Below are positions 42,444 to 51,519 of a stretch of DNA of 64,000 bases, in pieces. Numbering within the stretch: the first letter of the stretch is position 1; every line of letters starts with the position of its first letter. The position numbers and the translations under genes are program-made. This stretch comes from CAYPZU01 sp964415395 (GTDB lineage Bacteria > Chlamydiota > Chlamydiia > Chlamydiales > SM23-39): NCBI GenBank assembly GCA_964415395.1, contig CAYPZU010000003.1, positions 1 to 64,000 of the forward strand, read 5' to 3'. Below the pieces are notes generated by a model. The model did not search any database. It worked only from the letters and a program-made list of their open reading frames with translations, and was not told where the DNA came from.

Positions 42444-42463
42444 GCCCCTGCGCATTTGCGGGG
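42444..42463. terminator. Hairpin between convergent genes
   Basis: CCCCTGC, loop GCATTT, GCGGGGG: a 7-bp stem with one G-T pair, 11 bp after the stop of the secreted protein, then CATTCATTTAAATTTT. It ends the plus-strand gene and sits directly before the stop of the P-type ATPase gene. Confidence 0.65.
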
Positions 42464-42471
42464 GCATTCAT

Positions 42472-44493
42472 TTAAATTTTGGCTCTTTTCAGCCTCAGCG
42501 AATTCACTACGACCGACAAAGAACTCAGCGTCATCGCCGCGCTGGCCAAAACAGGACTCATCAAGATCCCGAAAAAGGGATAAAAAATCCCTGCGGCGAC
42601 CGGCACTCCCAGCGAATTATAGAGGAAAGCAAACCAAAGGTTCTGCCGGATATTTTTCAACACTTCGCGGCTTAAAGATCTCGCAGACGCGATCCCTCGC
42701 AAATCTCCCTTTACAAGCGTTGCCTGCGCGCTCTCCATCGCAATGTCGGCACCCGTTCCCATCGCGATTCCCACATCGGCCTGAGCCAGGGCCGGCGCAT
42801 CGTTGATCCCGTCGCCAGCCATCGCCACCAGATGCCCCTCATTCTGCAGCTTCCTGACGACCTTGCTTTTCTCCTCGGGCAAAACCCCTCCCATCGCCAG
42901 ATCGATTCCCAGTTTTTTGCCGACCGCTTCTGCGACTTTCTGCCGATCTCCCGATACAAGAGCGATCTTCACGCCTTCCCGATGGAGTCTTTCAACCGCC
43001 TCAAAAGAAGAAGGCTTTATTGGATCGGAGACGCTTAATATTCCCGCCAGCTTGCCGCCCCATGAGGCGAAAAATACCGAATGGCCTTCGCTTTCCAGTC
43101 TTTGAATTTCCCCTGCCAAAGGAGCCAGATCGATCCCGCTATCGGTGAAATATCTCTCGTTTCCAATCGCCATCTCTTTTCCTTTGACCGTTCCCGACAC
43201 GCCCCTCCCTGGCGCAGCCCGGAATTGATCTACTGGAACCAGATCGAGATTCATTTCGCGCGCCTTTTCTAGAACCGCCTTCGAGATCGGATGCTCGCTC
43301 GCCGCCTCCAGGCTCGCTGCCAATTGAAGAAACAGTCCTTTCTCCATCCCCGCCGCCGGAACGATTTCCTCGAGCTTGGCTTTCCCTTCGGTCAAAGTTC
43401 CCGTTTTATCGACGACCAGCCAATCGACAGAACACAATTTTTCAAGGGCGGCCCCATTCTTGATCAGGATTCCCTGCTTCGCTCCCAGTCCGATCCCGAC
43501 AGTTAAAGAGAGGGGAGTGGCCAATCCCAGCGCGCAAGGGCAGGCGATGATGAGGACGGCTACAGCATTGATGATCCCATGAGCAAGCTTGGGCTCCGGC
43601 CCCCACAAAACCCAGACGGCGAATGTGGAAATTGCAATCAGGATGACAGCCGGAACGAAATAGGACGAAACTCTGTCGGCCAGATTCTGGATCGGCGCGC
43701 GGCTCGCCTGCGCTTCTTTCACAAGACGGACGATTTGAAATAAAAGAGTATCTTCGCCTACGCGGACCGCTTCCATGACGAACCCGCCTGCGCCATTTAA
43801 TGAAGCCCCCGAAACTCTATCCCCCTTTTGCTTCTCCGCGAAAAGGGATTCCCCTGTAATCATCGATTCGTCGATGGATGAGAATCCTTCTGCGATCACA
43901 CCGTCCACAGGGATCCTTTCTCCAGGGCGGACTCTCAGCAGGTCTCCCTTTTTCACATCGTGCACCGGGATCGTTTTTTCGGTTCCGTCAGGGAGGAGCA
44001 GGCGAGCCGTTTCCGGGATCAGCGCGAGAAGCTCGCGGATCGCCGCGTTCGTTTTTTTTCTCGCCCTCAACTCTAAAACTTGGCCCAGCAAGACCAGCAC
44101 GGTAATCCCCGCAGCAGCCTCGAAATACAAGTCGAGATGGTTCCAAAGAGCGAAAAGACTGTAGAAATAAGCCGCGCCCACTCCGATCGAAATCAAAGTG
44201 AACATATTGAGACTCCGGAAAACGATCGATTTCCATCCGCGGACGAAAAGAGGAAGCGCCCCCCATAAAACAACCGGGCTTGCCAAAACAGCTTGCAGCG
44301 GGGGAGAGATCTGCATCGAAAACAGGAGCGGAAGCGAAAGAACAAGGCAGACCCAAAAACGGACGGTCCAGCTTTTCAGCTCCCGGTCTTCCTCGGACAC
44401 AGGAATCCACGGTTCTAAAGACATCCCGCAAATAGGACAAATCCCAGGCCCCTCTTGCCGGATCTGAGGGTGCATGGGACAGGTATAGATCAT
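42472..44493 (-). CDS. copA: Copper-type P1B ATPase
   Basis: 673 residues. In place of an N-terminal HMA domain it starts with a heavy-metal-binding module, YTCPMHPQIRQEGPGICPICGMSLEP. Eight membrane helices; the metal-path motif is CPC (IIACPCALGLATPLSL), with TGES in the actuator, DKTGTLTEGK for the phosphorylated Asp, EHPISKAV and GDGINDAPALAQADVGIAMG. All point to Cu+ or Cu/Ag export from the cytosol. Start overlaps the GT4 gene end by 4 bp (ATGA). Confidence 0.9.
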   Translation of the reverse strand: MIYTCPMHPQIRQEGPGICPICGMSLEPWIPVSEEDRELKSWTVRFWVCLVLSLPLLFSMQISPPLQAVLASPVVLWGALPLFVRGWKSIVFRSLNMFTLISIGVGAAYFYSLFALWNHLDLYFEAAAGITVLVLLGQVLELRARKKTNAAIRELLALIPETARLLLPDGTEKTIPVHDVKKGDLLRVRPGERIPVDGVIAEGFSSIDESMITGESLFAEKQKGDRVSGASLNGAGGFVMEAVRVGEDTLLFQIVRLVKEAQASRAPIQNLADRVSSYFVPAVILIAISTFAVWVLWGPEPKLAHGIINAVAVLIIACPCALGLATPLSLTVGIGLGAKQGILIKNGAALEKLCSVDWLVVDKTGTLTEGKAKLEEIVPAAGMEKGLFLQLAASLEAASEHPISKAVLEKAREMNLDLVPVDQFRAAPGRGVSGTVKGKEMAIGNERYFTDSGIDLAPLAGEIQRLESEGHSVFFASWGGKLAGILSVSDPIKPSSFEAVERLHREGVKIALVSGDRQKVAEAVGKKLGIDLAMGGVLPEEKSKVVRKLQNEGHLVAMAGDGINDAPALAQADVGIAMGTGADIAMESAQATLVKGDLRGIASARSLSREVLKNIRQNLWFAFLYNSLGVPVAAGIFYPFFGILMSPVLASAAMTLSSLSVVVNSLRLKRAKI

Positions 44494-45599
44494 TCAGCCA
44501 AGACCTGTTTGTAAGCCTTTTCCATCTCGTCGAGAGTATGCCGGAAGGTAAAATGCCCTTCGACAAGCTCCCTGGCCTTCCTTCCCAATTGAGAGCGCAA
44601 TTCCCCATTTTCTTTCAACCGGATAACGGCTTGGGCGACCTGATCCGGAGAAAAAGGAGCCACTTGAAAACCCGTCTCTCCATCCAAGCACACCTCTCCA
44701 AGCCCCCCCACTGCAGTGGCGATCAAAGGCTTCGCCAGAAACGCCGCTTGCAGAATCGCCTGCGAGACTCCTTCATGAGCCGTGCTCAGCAGCGCAAACG
44801 CATCGAGTCCGGCAAGCGCCGGAAAGGGATTGGCCAAATGCCCTGTGAATTGGACGATGCCGTCAAGCTTCAGCTCCTTCGCCCTCTGCCGATACGTTTC
44901 CGCGTGCCCGCCGCCGATAATCACCCACTTTAATCCAGGAGTTTCTCTCAACCGGTCGGCCGCCTTCAGAAAATCGTCGATCCCTTTCCAGGAGCGCATA
45001 AAACAGGCGGTTCCCACAAGAAACTCTTCCGACTTCGCGCCGATCTCCTCCCTGAACCGCTTCGACTCAGAAGCGCTGACCACAATCCGGGAGGGATCGA
45101 CCCCCGTGGCCACCGAACGGCAAAGCTCGATCTTTTTTCCAGACTGGCTGCAGATCATCGGGATGATCCCTTTGCAGGTCGTAACGACGAAATCGGCCAG
45201 CCTTCCATATAAAAGACGGCTATTCCATCCGGCCTTAATCGGAGTTGAAAGATGCCGGGTCCGCACGACAGGCCGGCGGGCGATCCGTGCAGCAATCCCC
45301 CCGATCCATCCATCCAGCGACGAATGGGTATTCACAACGTCGATCCGGTGGCGCAAAATAATCCAGAGCAGCTGCAGCAGACAGATCGGCCAGGCCGGCT
45401 GGCGGAAATTCAGCTCATAAACTGTAAATCCAGCTTTGCGCGCCTGCTCGACCAACCCGCCGCCCCGCATCACCCCCATCACAACGCGATGGCCCCTTTG
45501 AACCATCCCCTCCGATTCGCGGAGGATCCGGATCTCCTGTCCGCCCCAGCCGGGCGACGCCTCTAAATGTAAGATTTGCATGGGCTTCCGCATTTTCAC
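44490..45599 (-). CDS. GT4-family glycosyltransferase
   Basis: 369 residues if the GTG at 45599 is used (it overlaps the mutY stop, GTGA); the ATG at 45581 (MQILHLEASPGWGGQEIRIL) is equally likely. GT-B fold: N-terminal GGQE glycine-rich loop, C-terminal nucleotide-sugar site with HEGVSQAILQAAFLAKPLIATAVGGLGEV (E-x7-E-like arrangement). Donor and acceptor unknown; LPS or glycolipid synthesis is likely. Part of a tight minus-strand group mutY-GT4-copA. Confidence 0.85.
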   Translation of the reverse strand: MKMRKPMQILHLEASPGWGGQEIRILRESEGMVQRGHRVVMGVMRGGGLVEQARKAGFTVYELNFRQPAWPICLLQLLWIILRHRIDVVNTHSSLDGWIGGIAARIARRPVVRTRHLSTPIKAGWNSRLLYGRLADFVVTTCKGIIPMICSQSGKKIELCRSVATGVDPSRIVVSASESKRFREEIGAKSEEFLVGTACFMRSWKGIDDFLKAADRLRETPGLKWVIIGGGHAETYRQRAKELKLDGIVQFTGHLANPFPALAGLDAFALLSTAHEGVSQAILQAAFLAKPLIATAVGGLGEVCLDGETGFQVAPFSPDQVAQAVIRLKENGELRSQLGRKARELVEGHFTFRHTLDEMEKAYKQVLAE

Positions 45600-46612
45600 G
45601 AAGTTAAAGAGTTCTCTTTTATAATTGCAACCTTCAGAATTTTTCTATGTCCTGAAGAAAACGGCAGCTCATGAAGCCTCTCTTTTTCAATCCAGATATG
45701 GCCGGCCACTTCCCGCATCTCGGCGCGAACCATAAACGGCTTCAGATAGGCTTTGAACCGGGTGAATGTATGAGTCACTTCAGGAAGGCGCCTGATAACC
45801 CGCCACTGTTTAAAGCCGAGCCTGAAATTCTCCGTCCTCTCTTCAGTGTAAGGAAATTCGTACAAATCGGCCATCACGCGCCCCGCTTCGCCCTTTCTGA
45901 CCAGCACTTTCCCTTCGGCTTCGATCCAAAAAACAATCCGATCCAGCTCGATTGTCTTCGCCTCTTCATTTTTGATCGGAAGCGCTTCGGCTTTCCGCTC
46001 TGAAAACGCCTTGCAGCCCGATTGAAGCGGACACCCCTCGCAGCGGGGCCTTGGTGCGCAATGGGTCGCCCCCAGTTCGATCAGCGCCTCTGCAGTCACC
46101 CACGGCTCCTTCTCATCCAAAAGCCTTTCCGCTCTCGCCTGAAGCTCTCTCTTCACAGCCGCTTTGGACACATTCTCCTCGATGAGGAAATAACGGCTGA
46201 GAACCCGGACGACATTCCCGTCGACCGCAGCAGCCCGCTTGTGGAATCCAAAACTTAAAATCGCTCCTACCGTGTAAGGGCCCAGCCCGCGGATCGATTC
46301 GAGATCTTCTTTCCGATCTGGAATTTCGCCGCCAAACCTCTCGGCAATTTCTCTCGCCCCCGCATGCAAATTTCTCGCGCGGCTGTAATATCCGAGCCCC
46401 TCCCACGCCTTGATCACCGCGTCCAAAGGCGCTGCCGCCAACGCTTCCACATCCGGGAATCGCTCCATCCAGCGCTCAAAATAGGGGATGACGACCGCGG
46501 CGCGCGTCTGCTGCAGCATCACCTCGGAAATCCATACCCGGTAGGGGGTCTTTTCCCGGCGCCAGGGAAAATCCCTCCGATTCCGCTCAAACCACAGGTG
46601 CAATTCCTTCAT
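45596..46612 (-). CDS. mutY: A/G-specific adenine glycosylase
   Basis: 338 residues from the ATG at 46612; an in-frame ATG at 46633 would add seven. It removes A opposite 8-oxoguanine. RVWISEVMLQQTRAAVVIPYFERW is the family signature, ESIRGLGPYTVGAILSFGF the helix-hairpin-helix, and DGNVVRVLSR holds the catalytic Asp. The 4Fe-4S cysteines are C-x6-C-x2-C-x5-C (HCAPRPRCEGCPLQSGC). A NUDIX-like C-terminal domain (about 225-335) reads 8-oxoG. GTGA junction with the glycosyltransferase. Confidence 0.94.
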   Translation of the reverse strand: MKELHLWFERNRRDFPWRREKTPYRVWISEVMLQQTRAAVVIPYFERWMERFPDVEALAAAPLDAVIKAWEGLGYYSRARNLHAGAREIAERFGGEIPDRKEDLESIRGLGPYTVGAILSFGFHKRAAAVDGNVVRVLSRYFLIEENVSKAAVKRELQARAERLLDEKEPWVTAEALIELGATHCAPRPRCEGCPLQSGCKAFSERKAEALPIKNEEAKTIELDRIVFWIEAEGKVLVRKGEAGRVMADLYEFPYTEERTENFRLGFKQWRVIRRLPEVTHTFTRFKAYLKPFMVRAEMREVAGHIWIEKERLHELPFSSGHRKILKVAIIKENSLTS

Positions 46613-46644
46613 AGAAAAAACCCAATTCTGCAATGATAGATCTT

Positions 46645-46682
46645 ATGAACCTATAACCCCTCTACTTTGCGGATAGATTCAT
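46645..46682 (+). promoter_or_regulatory. Inverted repeat covering the start codon of the first TagF-like gene
   Basis: ATGAACCTAT (46645-46654) and ATAGATTCAT (46673-46682) match inversely at 9 of 10 positions with an 18-base loop; the right arm ends in the AT of the ATG at 46681. The same bases carry the third copy of the GCGGATAG motif of 14.9 kb. Confidence 0.5.
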
Positions 46683-47673
46683 GGAACCCGCCGGACTCAT
46701 TTACGACGACTCGCCCCACTACATCGACCACCTCGCCCCCTTTTGCGCCCAAATGAATTGGCCGCTCTGGGTTTGCGAGCCGGCAGTGGCCGATCTTTGC
46801 CGCGCCTATTATCCAGATCTGGACGTTGTCGAAAAAGACCTTTTCACGCTCTCCCTTCCAAATCCTCTTCTCGCCTGCGATCCCCTGGCGCTCCTCAGCG
46901 CCTCATTTCCAGGCAAACCGATCCGCTCCCTCTGGCTCCCCCACGGCAATTCCGACAAAGGCTGGAGAGGCCCGTTCTTCGAGGCGCTCTCTCCTTCGGA
47001 AACAGCGCTCGTGTACGGCCAGAAAATGATCGACTTCCTAAACCAGAAACAGGTTTCCGCCCAAACCGTCTCTGTCGGAAACTTTCGCGCCTCCTACTGG
47101 GAATCGCACCGCTCCTTTTACACTCCTATCCTGAAAGAAAAAATCCTCTCCCGGCTCCCCGCAAACCCGATCTATCTCTACGCTCCCACCTGGAGCGACC
47201 AGGAAGATAACGGCTCTTTCTGGCGCGCCTTCCCTGAACTTGCGGATGCTTTGCCGCCCGCTCTCAATCTCGTCGTCAAACTCCACCCCAACATCCGCCG
47301 CAAAGACGAAATCCGACTCGAAATCCTCCTCGGGCGCTATGAAAATCGCCCCAACATCCTCTTTCTCGAAGATTTCCCTCCCGTCTATCCGCTTCTCAGC
47401 CTCGCGTCCGCCTACATCGGAGACATGTCTTCCGTCGGCTACGATTTTCTCTATTTCAACAAACCGATGTACTTTCTGAACCCCAATCGAAGAGACGCAC
47501 AATCCGATCCCGGACTCTACCTTTTTCGGTGCGGCGTCGAAACGAACCCGGCCCAGGCATTCCTCTTAGGGCAAAATGAAGACCCCCTCCAGAATGTCAG
47601 AGAGGAAACGTATCGCTATACCTTCGGCCCCGCACCTGACTGGACCGAACTCAAAAAAAAGCTCGCCCCATGA
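46681..47673 (+). CDS. TagF-like (CDP-glycerol glycerophosphotransferase-type) protein, copy 1
   Basis: 330 residues. LWLPHGNSDKGW (about 82-93), IYLYAPTWSDQEDNGSF (about 163-179), VVKLHPN (about 200-206) and GDMSSVGYDFLYFNKPMYF (about 248-266) follow the order of the catalytic motifs in TagF/CDP-glycerol glycerophosphotransferases (HG, APT, KxHP, SS..D). No membrane helix. Substrate is unknown; these proteins transfer polyol phosphates to surface polymers in other bacteria. It overlaps copy 2 by 4 bp. Confidence 0.75.
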   Translation: MEPAGLIYDDSPHYIDHLAPFCAQMNWPLWVCEPAVADLCRAYYPDLDVVEKDLFTLSLPNPLLACDPLALLSASFPGKPIRSLWLPHGNSDKGWRGPFFEALSPSETALVYGQKMIDFLNQKQVSAQTVSVGNFRASYWESHRSFYTPILKEKILSRLPANPIYLYAPTWSDQEDNGSFWRAFPELADALPPALNLVVKLHPNIRRKDEIRLEILLGRYENRPNILFLEDFPPVYPLLSLASAYIGDMSSVGYDFLYFNKPMYFLNPNRRDAQSDPGLYLFRCGVETNPAQAFLLGQNEDPLQNVREETYRYTFGPAPDWTELKKKLAP

Positions 47674-48692
47674 ACTTCCGATGCGCCGCCCTCAACACAG
47701 GCTCCGACATCCACCTGCTCGACCACATCGCGCCTCTGGCCAGTCTTCTCGAAATGCCGCTCATCATAACCGAAGAACTCAACTACAGCCTCGCAACAAA
47801 ATACTACCCCCAGATCGAAACACTCTACGAGCCGGATCTGGAGCACAAACTCGGAGATCTCGCCGCCTCCTACGACGTCCTCTTCGAATGCAAATACTGG
47901 GCTCCTCATCTCAAGCTTCTCTTCCGGCAGCTCTTCAACAAAGAAATGCGGCTCGTTTTCTGCCCTCATGGCCAATCCGATAAAGGCTATCAAAGCCCTC
48001 TTCTCGCTCCCTACGTCCAGCAAGACCGGGTTCTCCTGTACGGGGAGCTTCTCCATCAGATGCTCAACGAACTCGAACTTCCGCTCCCGCCATCAGCCGC
48101 AATCGGAAACTACCGCCTCAATTTTTACAAAAAACACCGCCCTTTCTACGACGCGCTGGCTGAAGCCGAAATTTTTTCCAGGCTCCCGCGCGGCAACCCC
48201 ATCCTTCTTTACGCCCCCACGTGGAAAGATGCCGACTGCTCTACTTCCTTCTTCGACTGGACGCCTGAACTTCTTGCTCAGCTCCCTCCCCGCTGGAATC
48301 TGATCATCAAACTCCACCCTCTTCTCGAGCAACGAGATCCAGCCCGCTTCTATTCGCTCGCCGCCCGAGCTGAAAATCAACCCAATGTCGTTTTGCTCTC
48401 CGAATTTCCTCCTGTCTACCCGATCCTCTCCCGCGTCGACTGTTATCTGGGCGACGCCTCTTCGGTCGGGTACGATATGCTTCCCTTTGAGAAGCCCCTT
48501 TTCTTTACTCCCGGCCCCCCGCGCCGACTCCATTCGTGCGGTGAAATCGTAGACTCCCCCGCGGCCCTCTTCCAAAAAAATCTCACAACTCCCTTCCGCA
48601 AACAGCAGAAGGAACTCTATGCGCGCGCGTTCACTCCCATCACCGATGCGGAAGCCAAAAAAAACATTGTTACAATTCTAATCGGCGCTTAG
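47670..48692 (+). CDS. TagF-like protein, copy 2
   Basis: 340 residues, clearly a paralogue of the preceding gene: FCPHGQSDKGYQSPLL, ILLYAPTWKDADCSTSFFDW, LIIKLHPLLEQRD and GDASSVGYDMLPFEKPLFF align with copy 1. A tandem duplication with both copies intact; ATGA junction means coupled translation. The divergence at many loops suggests different acceptors or successive transfer steps. Its tail overlaps mreC by 15 bp. Confidence 0.75.
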   Translation: MNFRCAALNTGSDIHLLDHIAPLASLLEMPLIITEELNYSLATKYYPQIETLYEPDLEHKLGDLAASYDVLFECKYWAPHLKLLFRQLFNKEMRLVFCPHGQSDKGYQSPLLAPYVQQDRVLLYGELLHQMLNELELPLPPSAAIGNYRLNFYKKHRPFYDALAEAEIFSRLPRGNPILLYAPTWKDADCSTSFFDWTPELLAQLPPRWNLIIKLHPLLEQRDPARFYSLAARAENQPNVVLLSEFPPVYPILSRVDCYLGDASSVGYDMLPFEKPLFFTPGPPRRLHSCGEIVDSPAALFQKNLTTPFRKQQKELYARAFTPITDAEAKKNIVTILIGA

Positions 48693-49793
48693 AGAGGGGA
48701 GAATGAAAAGAGTCCGCAGATCGTTGAGGCAATAGGCCGCAGGGCGCACTTCGATTTCGTACGCGTAGCTTCCTTCCTTGAGAGGAGCGATCCAGGAAAC
48801 CGTCCCCGTCAATAGCCCGGCAGGGAAAACTCCATCCAATCCTGAAGTAACGAGCAAGTCGCCCTCTTTCAGAATCGGCTGCGCCGGCAGGCTAGAACCA
48901 ACTGCACGCCCAGTCCTCAGATCTCGCGCAGGACCTTCCTCGTCAGCATAATCGTAGTTAAACCCAACGCCTGACAATACCAGGCCCCGGGATCTCCAAA
49001 ATGGGGCGCTGCTTCCATGCAGCTCTCCTTTGGCCAGATAGCTTTCCTCAAGCGCAGGGTCGAGCTTCGACTTCAGCCCGTCCAGCCGAGTTAAAATAGA
49101 CTGCTTCTCTTCGAAGCTGGCAAACAGGTCTTCGCGCACTTCAAGCCGGCTCAAGAGGCCATTTAAAATCAGCCCCAGCTCCCGGTTCTGGATCCCTCCG
49201 CGGACAGCTCTGACGGCGGGGGAGAGTCCCGAGTCGGTGATGAGGCGAACCCGCGACTGCTTTTCCCCGACATAATCAACCACCCCTACGAGAGCGCAGC
49301 CGGAAACCACGGGACTGTTTTTAGAAATGACCTTTCTTCCTAAAGCCCTGTTGTCTTCTTCTCCCGCATACACCCATAGGCTGCTGCTCCAGGAGCTGGG
49401 ATCGCGGTAAATCACCTCAGCAGGGAAGGAGAGCAGCTGGCTCTCCAGCTTGCCGCGGAGCTGCGCCGCGCGCCGCTTGAAAAACTCATTTTTCGGCACA
49501 GCTTTCAAAACCTCGAGCTGGTCTCCGATCTGCGCCTCAAAATGGATCCAATCCTGCGCCGATTCAATCCGCGCCCTCAGATTCTGATTTTCCCACTGGA
49601 GGCGGGCGATTTCCTTCCCGCTATCGACAGATCTGCGATCCTGAAATAGCCTGCCCCAGCCTTTCCAGATCGGCGAAAAAGAGGCGACCGCAAAGGAGCG
49701 GAGAGAGTCGGAAGCTGCCCGCGGCAAACTGATCCAGCAGAAAAGGAAAATCCCCAGTACGAAATAAGGATAGGAAACGGTTCTTCGACTCAT
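48678..49793 (-). CDS. mreC: Rod-shape-determining protein MreC
   Basis: 371 residues from the ATG at 49793, which overlaps the aminotransferase stop (ATGA). One N-terminal membrane helix (about 10-28), a coiled coil (about 55-110) and the beta-barrel periplasmic domain (about 130-370) with VVSGCALVGVVDYVGEKQSRVRLITD and GDLLVTSGLDGVFPAGLLTGTVSWI. MreC links MreB with the septal/peptidoglycan synthases that drive chlamydial division. Convergent with the TagF-like pair. Confidence 0.88.
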   Translation of the reverse strand: MSRRTVSYPYFVLGIFLFCWISLPRAASDSLRSFAVASFSPIWKGWGRLFQDRRSVDSGKEIARLQWENQNLRARIESAQDWIHFEAQIGDQLEVLKAVPKNEFFKRRAAQLRGKLESQLLSFPAEVIYRDPSSWSSSLWVYAGEEDNRALGRKVISKNSPVVSGCALVGVVDYVGEKQSRVRLITDSGLSPAVRAVRGGIQNRELGLILNGLLSRLEVREDLFASFEEKQSILTRLDGLKSKLDPALEESYLAKGELHGSSAPFWRSRGLVLSGVGFNYDYADEEGPARDLRTGRAVGSSLPAQPILKEGDLLVTSGLDGVFPAGLLTGTVSWIAPLKEGSYAYEIEVRPAAYCLNDLRTLFILPSLSAD

Positions 49794-50986
49794 GCCCCGC
49801 ACACTGTAAGAATATTTTCGGCAACATATCCGAGATTTTTTGCGGTCAATCCCGCAACATTGATCCGCCCGCTGTCGAGCAGATAGATTCCGAAACGGTC
49901 GATCAACTGCTGGGTCTGGCTTTTATCCAGATCGACGTAGGAAAACATCCCCTTATGTTTCTTAAGGTAGCTGAAATCGATCTTTTTTGAGCCTGCGCTC
50001 AGCCTCTGGATCAGCGCTTCCCGCATCATCACAAGGCGGTGGCGCATCCCTTCAAGGTCTTTGAGCCACCCTTTTTTCAGCTCGCTATCCTTCAGAATTT
50101 CAAGAACGATGTTGGCTCCATGAGCGGGAGGATTGGAGTAGAGAGCCCTGATCACCCGCTTCACCTGGCTCCCGATCCGCGTCTTGCCTGCCGCATTCCC
50201 GCCGACGACAAAAAGCGCCCCGACCCGCTGGCAATACAAGCTGAAATTTTTCGAGCATGAATAGGCAATCAGCATCTCATGCCCCTCTTGAAGAAAGGCC
50301 CGGATCGGAGCCGCATCTCTTTCCATCCCATCGCCCAATCCCTGGTAGGCCAGATCAAAAAAAGGCAGCAGTTTTTTCCGCTTCAAGATCTGGGAAATCG
50401 CTTTCCATTCATCGGGCGTCGGATCGCAGCCTGTCGGATTATGGCAGCACCCGTGCAGCACTACAACGGTCTTTTCCGGCAGCGCTTCGAGACATTTTTC
50501 CATCGCAGCGAAATCGAATCCCTTCATCCCGCGCGAATAGTAATCGTAACTGCTTACCGTTGCGCCCGCCCGCTCGAAAATCATCCGGTGGTTCGGCCAG
50601 GTAGGATGGGAAATGGCAGCCAAACGCCCGACTTCCTGCGTCAAAAATTCGGCGCCGACCCGCAAAGCCCCTGTTCCGCCAGCGGTTTGCGCGCCATAGA
50701 TCCGCGCGCGATTTTCTTTCCAAAGCTCTTCGCCAAAAACCAGAGCGCCGATCGCTTCTGCAAATTCCTGGATTCCATCCATCGGCAAATAATCAGCAAG
50801 GATATCGGTTCCTAAAATCCGCTCTTTCGCTTTTCTCACCGTGGGAAGAAGTTCGGAACGGAGATGCTCATCTTTGAAAATTCCCACCAGAAGATTCACT
50901 TTCTGGGGGCGCGGATCGGACTGGAAGACGCTTGTGAGACCGAAAACAGGGTCGGGAGGGCCCTCGGGAACATGATCAAAAAACAT
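49790..50986 (-). CDS. tyrB: Aspartate/aromatic-amino-acid aminotransferase
   Basis: 398 residues, class I fold type I PLP enzyme. PTWPNHRMIFERAG, VVLHGCCHNPTGCDPTPDEW (PLP/Asn site) and AYSCSKNFSLYCQRVGALFV with the Schiff-base Lys (about 247) are the AspC/TyrB signature; the C-terminal RINVAGLTAKN has the substrate-binding Arg region. Interconverts glutamate/oxoacids. tyrB and aspC cannot be told apart here; the tyrB name follows the chlamydial neighbour of mreC. ATGA junction with mreC. Confidence 0.88.
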   Translation of the reverse strand: MFFDHVPEGPPDPVFGLTSVFQSDPRPQKVNLLVGIFKDEHLRSELLPTVRKAKERILGTDILADYLPMDGIQEFAEAIGALVFGEELWKENRARIYGAQTAGGTGALRVGAEFLTQEVGRLAAISHPTWPNHRMIFERAGATVSSYDYYSRGMKGFDFAAMEKCLEALPEKTVVVLHGCCHNPTGCDPTPDEWKAISQILKRKKLLPFFDLAYQGLGDGMERDAAPIRAFLQEGHEMLIAYSCSKNFSLYCQRVGALFVVGGNAAGKTRIGSQVKRVIRALYSNPPAHGANIVLEILKDSELKKGWLKDLEGMRHRLVMMREALIQRLSAGSKKIDFSYLKKHKGMFSYVDLDKSQTQQLIDRFGIYLLDSGRINVAGLTAKNLGYVAENILTVCGA

Positions 50987-51048
50987 GGGGAACCGAATGG
51001 TTTTGAACCCATTCTAGCTCCCCAAGAATTTTCATGACAATCAAGAGC

Positions 51049-51078
51049 TTGAATCAAAATAGGGAAACGCCCTAAAAT
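51049..51078 (+). promoter_or_regulatory. Promoter of tRNA-Ala
   Basis: TTGAAT (51049-51054), 18-bp spacer, TAAAAT (51073-51078), 12 bp before the mature tRNA 5' end. Confidence 0.65.
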
Positions 51079-51090
51079 CTTGGCCTTTAT

Positions 51091-51163
51091 GGGGCGTTAG
51101 CTCAGTTGGTAGAGCGCAACAATGGCATTGTTGAGGCCATCGGTTCGACTCCGATACGCTCCA
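51091..51163 (+). tRNA. tRNA-Ala, anticodon GGC
   Basis: 73 nt folding into a full cloverleaf: acceptor GGGGCGT/ACGCTCC, D-arm GCTC-AGTTGGTA-GAGC, anticodon arm CAACA-ATGGCAT-TGTTG with GGC, T-arm ATCGG-TTCGACT-CCGAT. The G3-U70 wobble pair, the alanine identity element, is present. CCA is not encoded. It ends one base from the stop of a convergent small gene. Confidence 0.97.
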
Positions 51164-51164
51164 A

Positions 51165-51392
51165 TTACTTCTTGCGGCAGAACACGACCAAAGCCGCCCC
51201 TACGATCACAAAAGCAATCCCCGACACCAGATATCTAGAAGTCCCTTCCGAATATCCGTTTTCGCGCATGACTTGCTTCTTGATTTTTTCAATTCCTGAA
51301 GACTGGTTTGAGCGATGAGCGAAAACCATCAGCACGACCCCTGCGACAATCAAAATTCCGCCGATCAGCTGCTTCATATTGCAACATTTCAT
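51165..51392 (-). CDS. Small two-helix membrane protein (DUF3185-like)
   Basis: 75 residues. Two hydrophobic segments (about 8-25 and 54-71), the first starting MKQLIGGILIVAGVVLMVFA and the last ending VFCRKK. This pattern matches the DUF3185 family of small inner-membrane proteins of unknown function. The ATG at 51392 has AGGGGGA upstream; ATG at 51377 is an alternative. Convergent with tRNA-Ala. Confidence 0.7.
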   Translation of the reverse strand: MKCCNMKQLIGGILIVAGVVLMVFAHRSNQSSGIEKIKKQVMRENGYSEGTSRYLVSGIAFVIVGAALVVFCRKK

Positions 51393-51454
51393 AAATCCCC
51401 CTGGTAAAATAGATCAAAGATCCTTTTGCTCCTTCTAGCAAAGAGGAAGGGGAA

Positions 51455-51471
51455 TGTAAAGCGGCTTTACA
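51455..51471. repeat. 17-bp palindrome, also in recD
   Basis: TGTAAAGCGGCTTTACA-type inverted repeat (arms TGTAAAG and CTTTACA). Almost the same sequence occurs inside recD at 57449-57465 (TGTAAAGCGCCTTTACA). In the spacer between the DUF3185-like gene and rpoD. Confidence 0.5.
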
Positions 51472-51476
51472 CAGAA

Positions 51477-51506
51477 AACCCCTGATCGGATTGACCGTCA
51501 GGGGTT
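51477..51506 (-). terminator. rpoD terminator
   Basis: Minus strand: AACCCCTGA, 12-base loop, TCAGGGGTT, then TTC: a perfect 9-bp stem 13 bp beyond the rpoD stop, with a short T-run. Confidence 0.75.
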
Positions 51507-51519
51507 AAAAGAGAATGGA

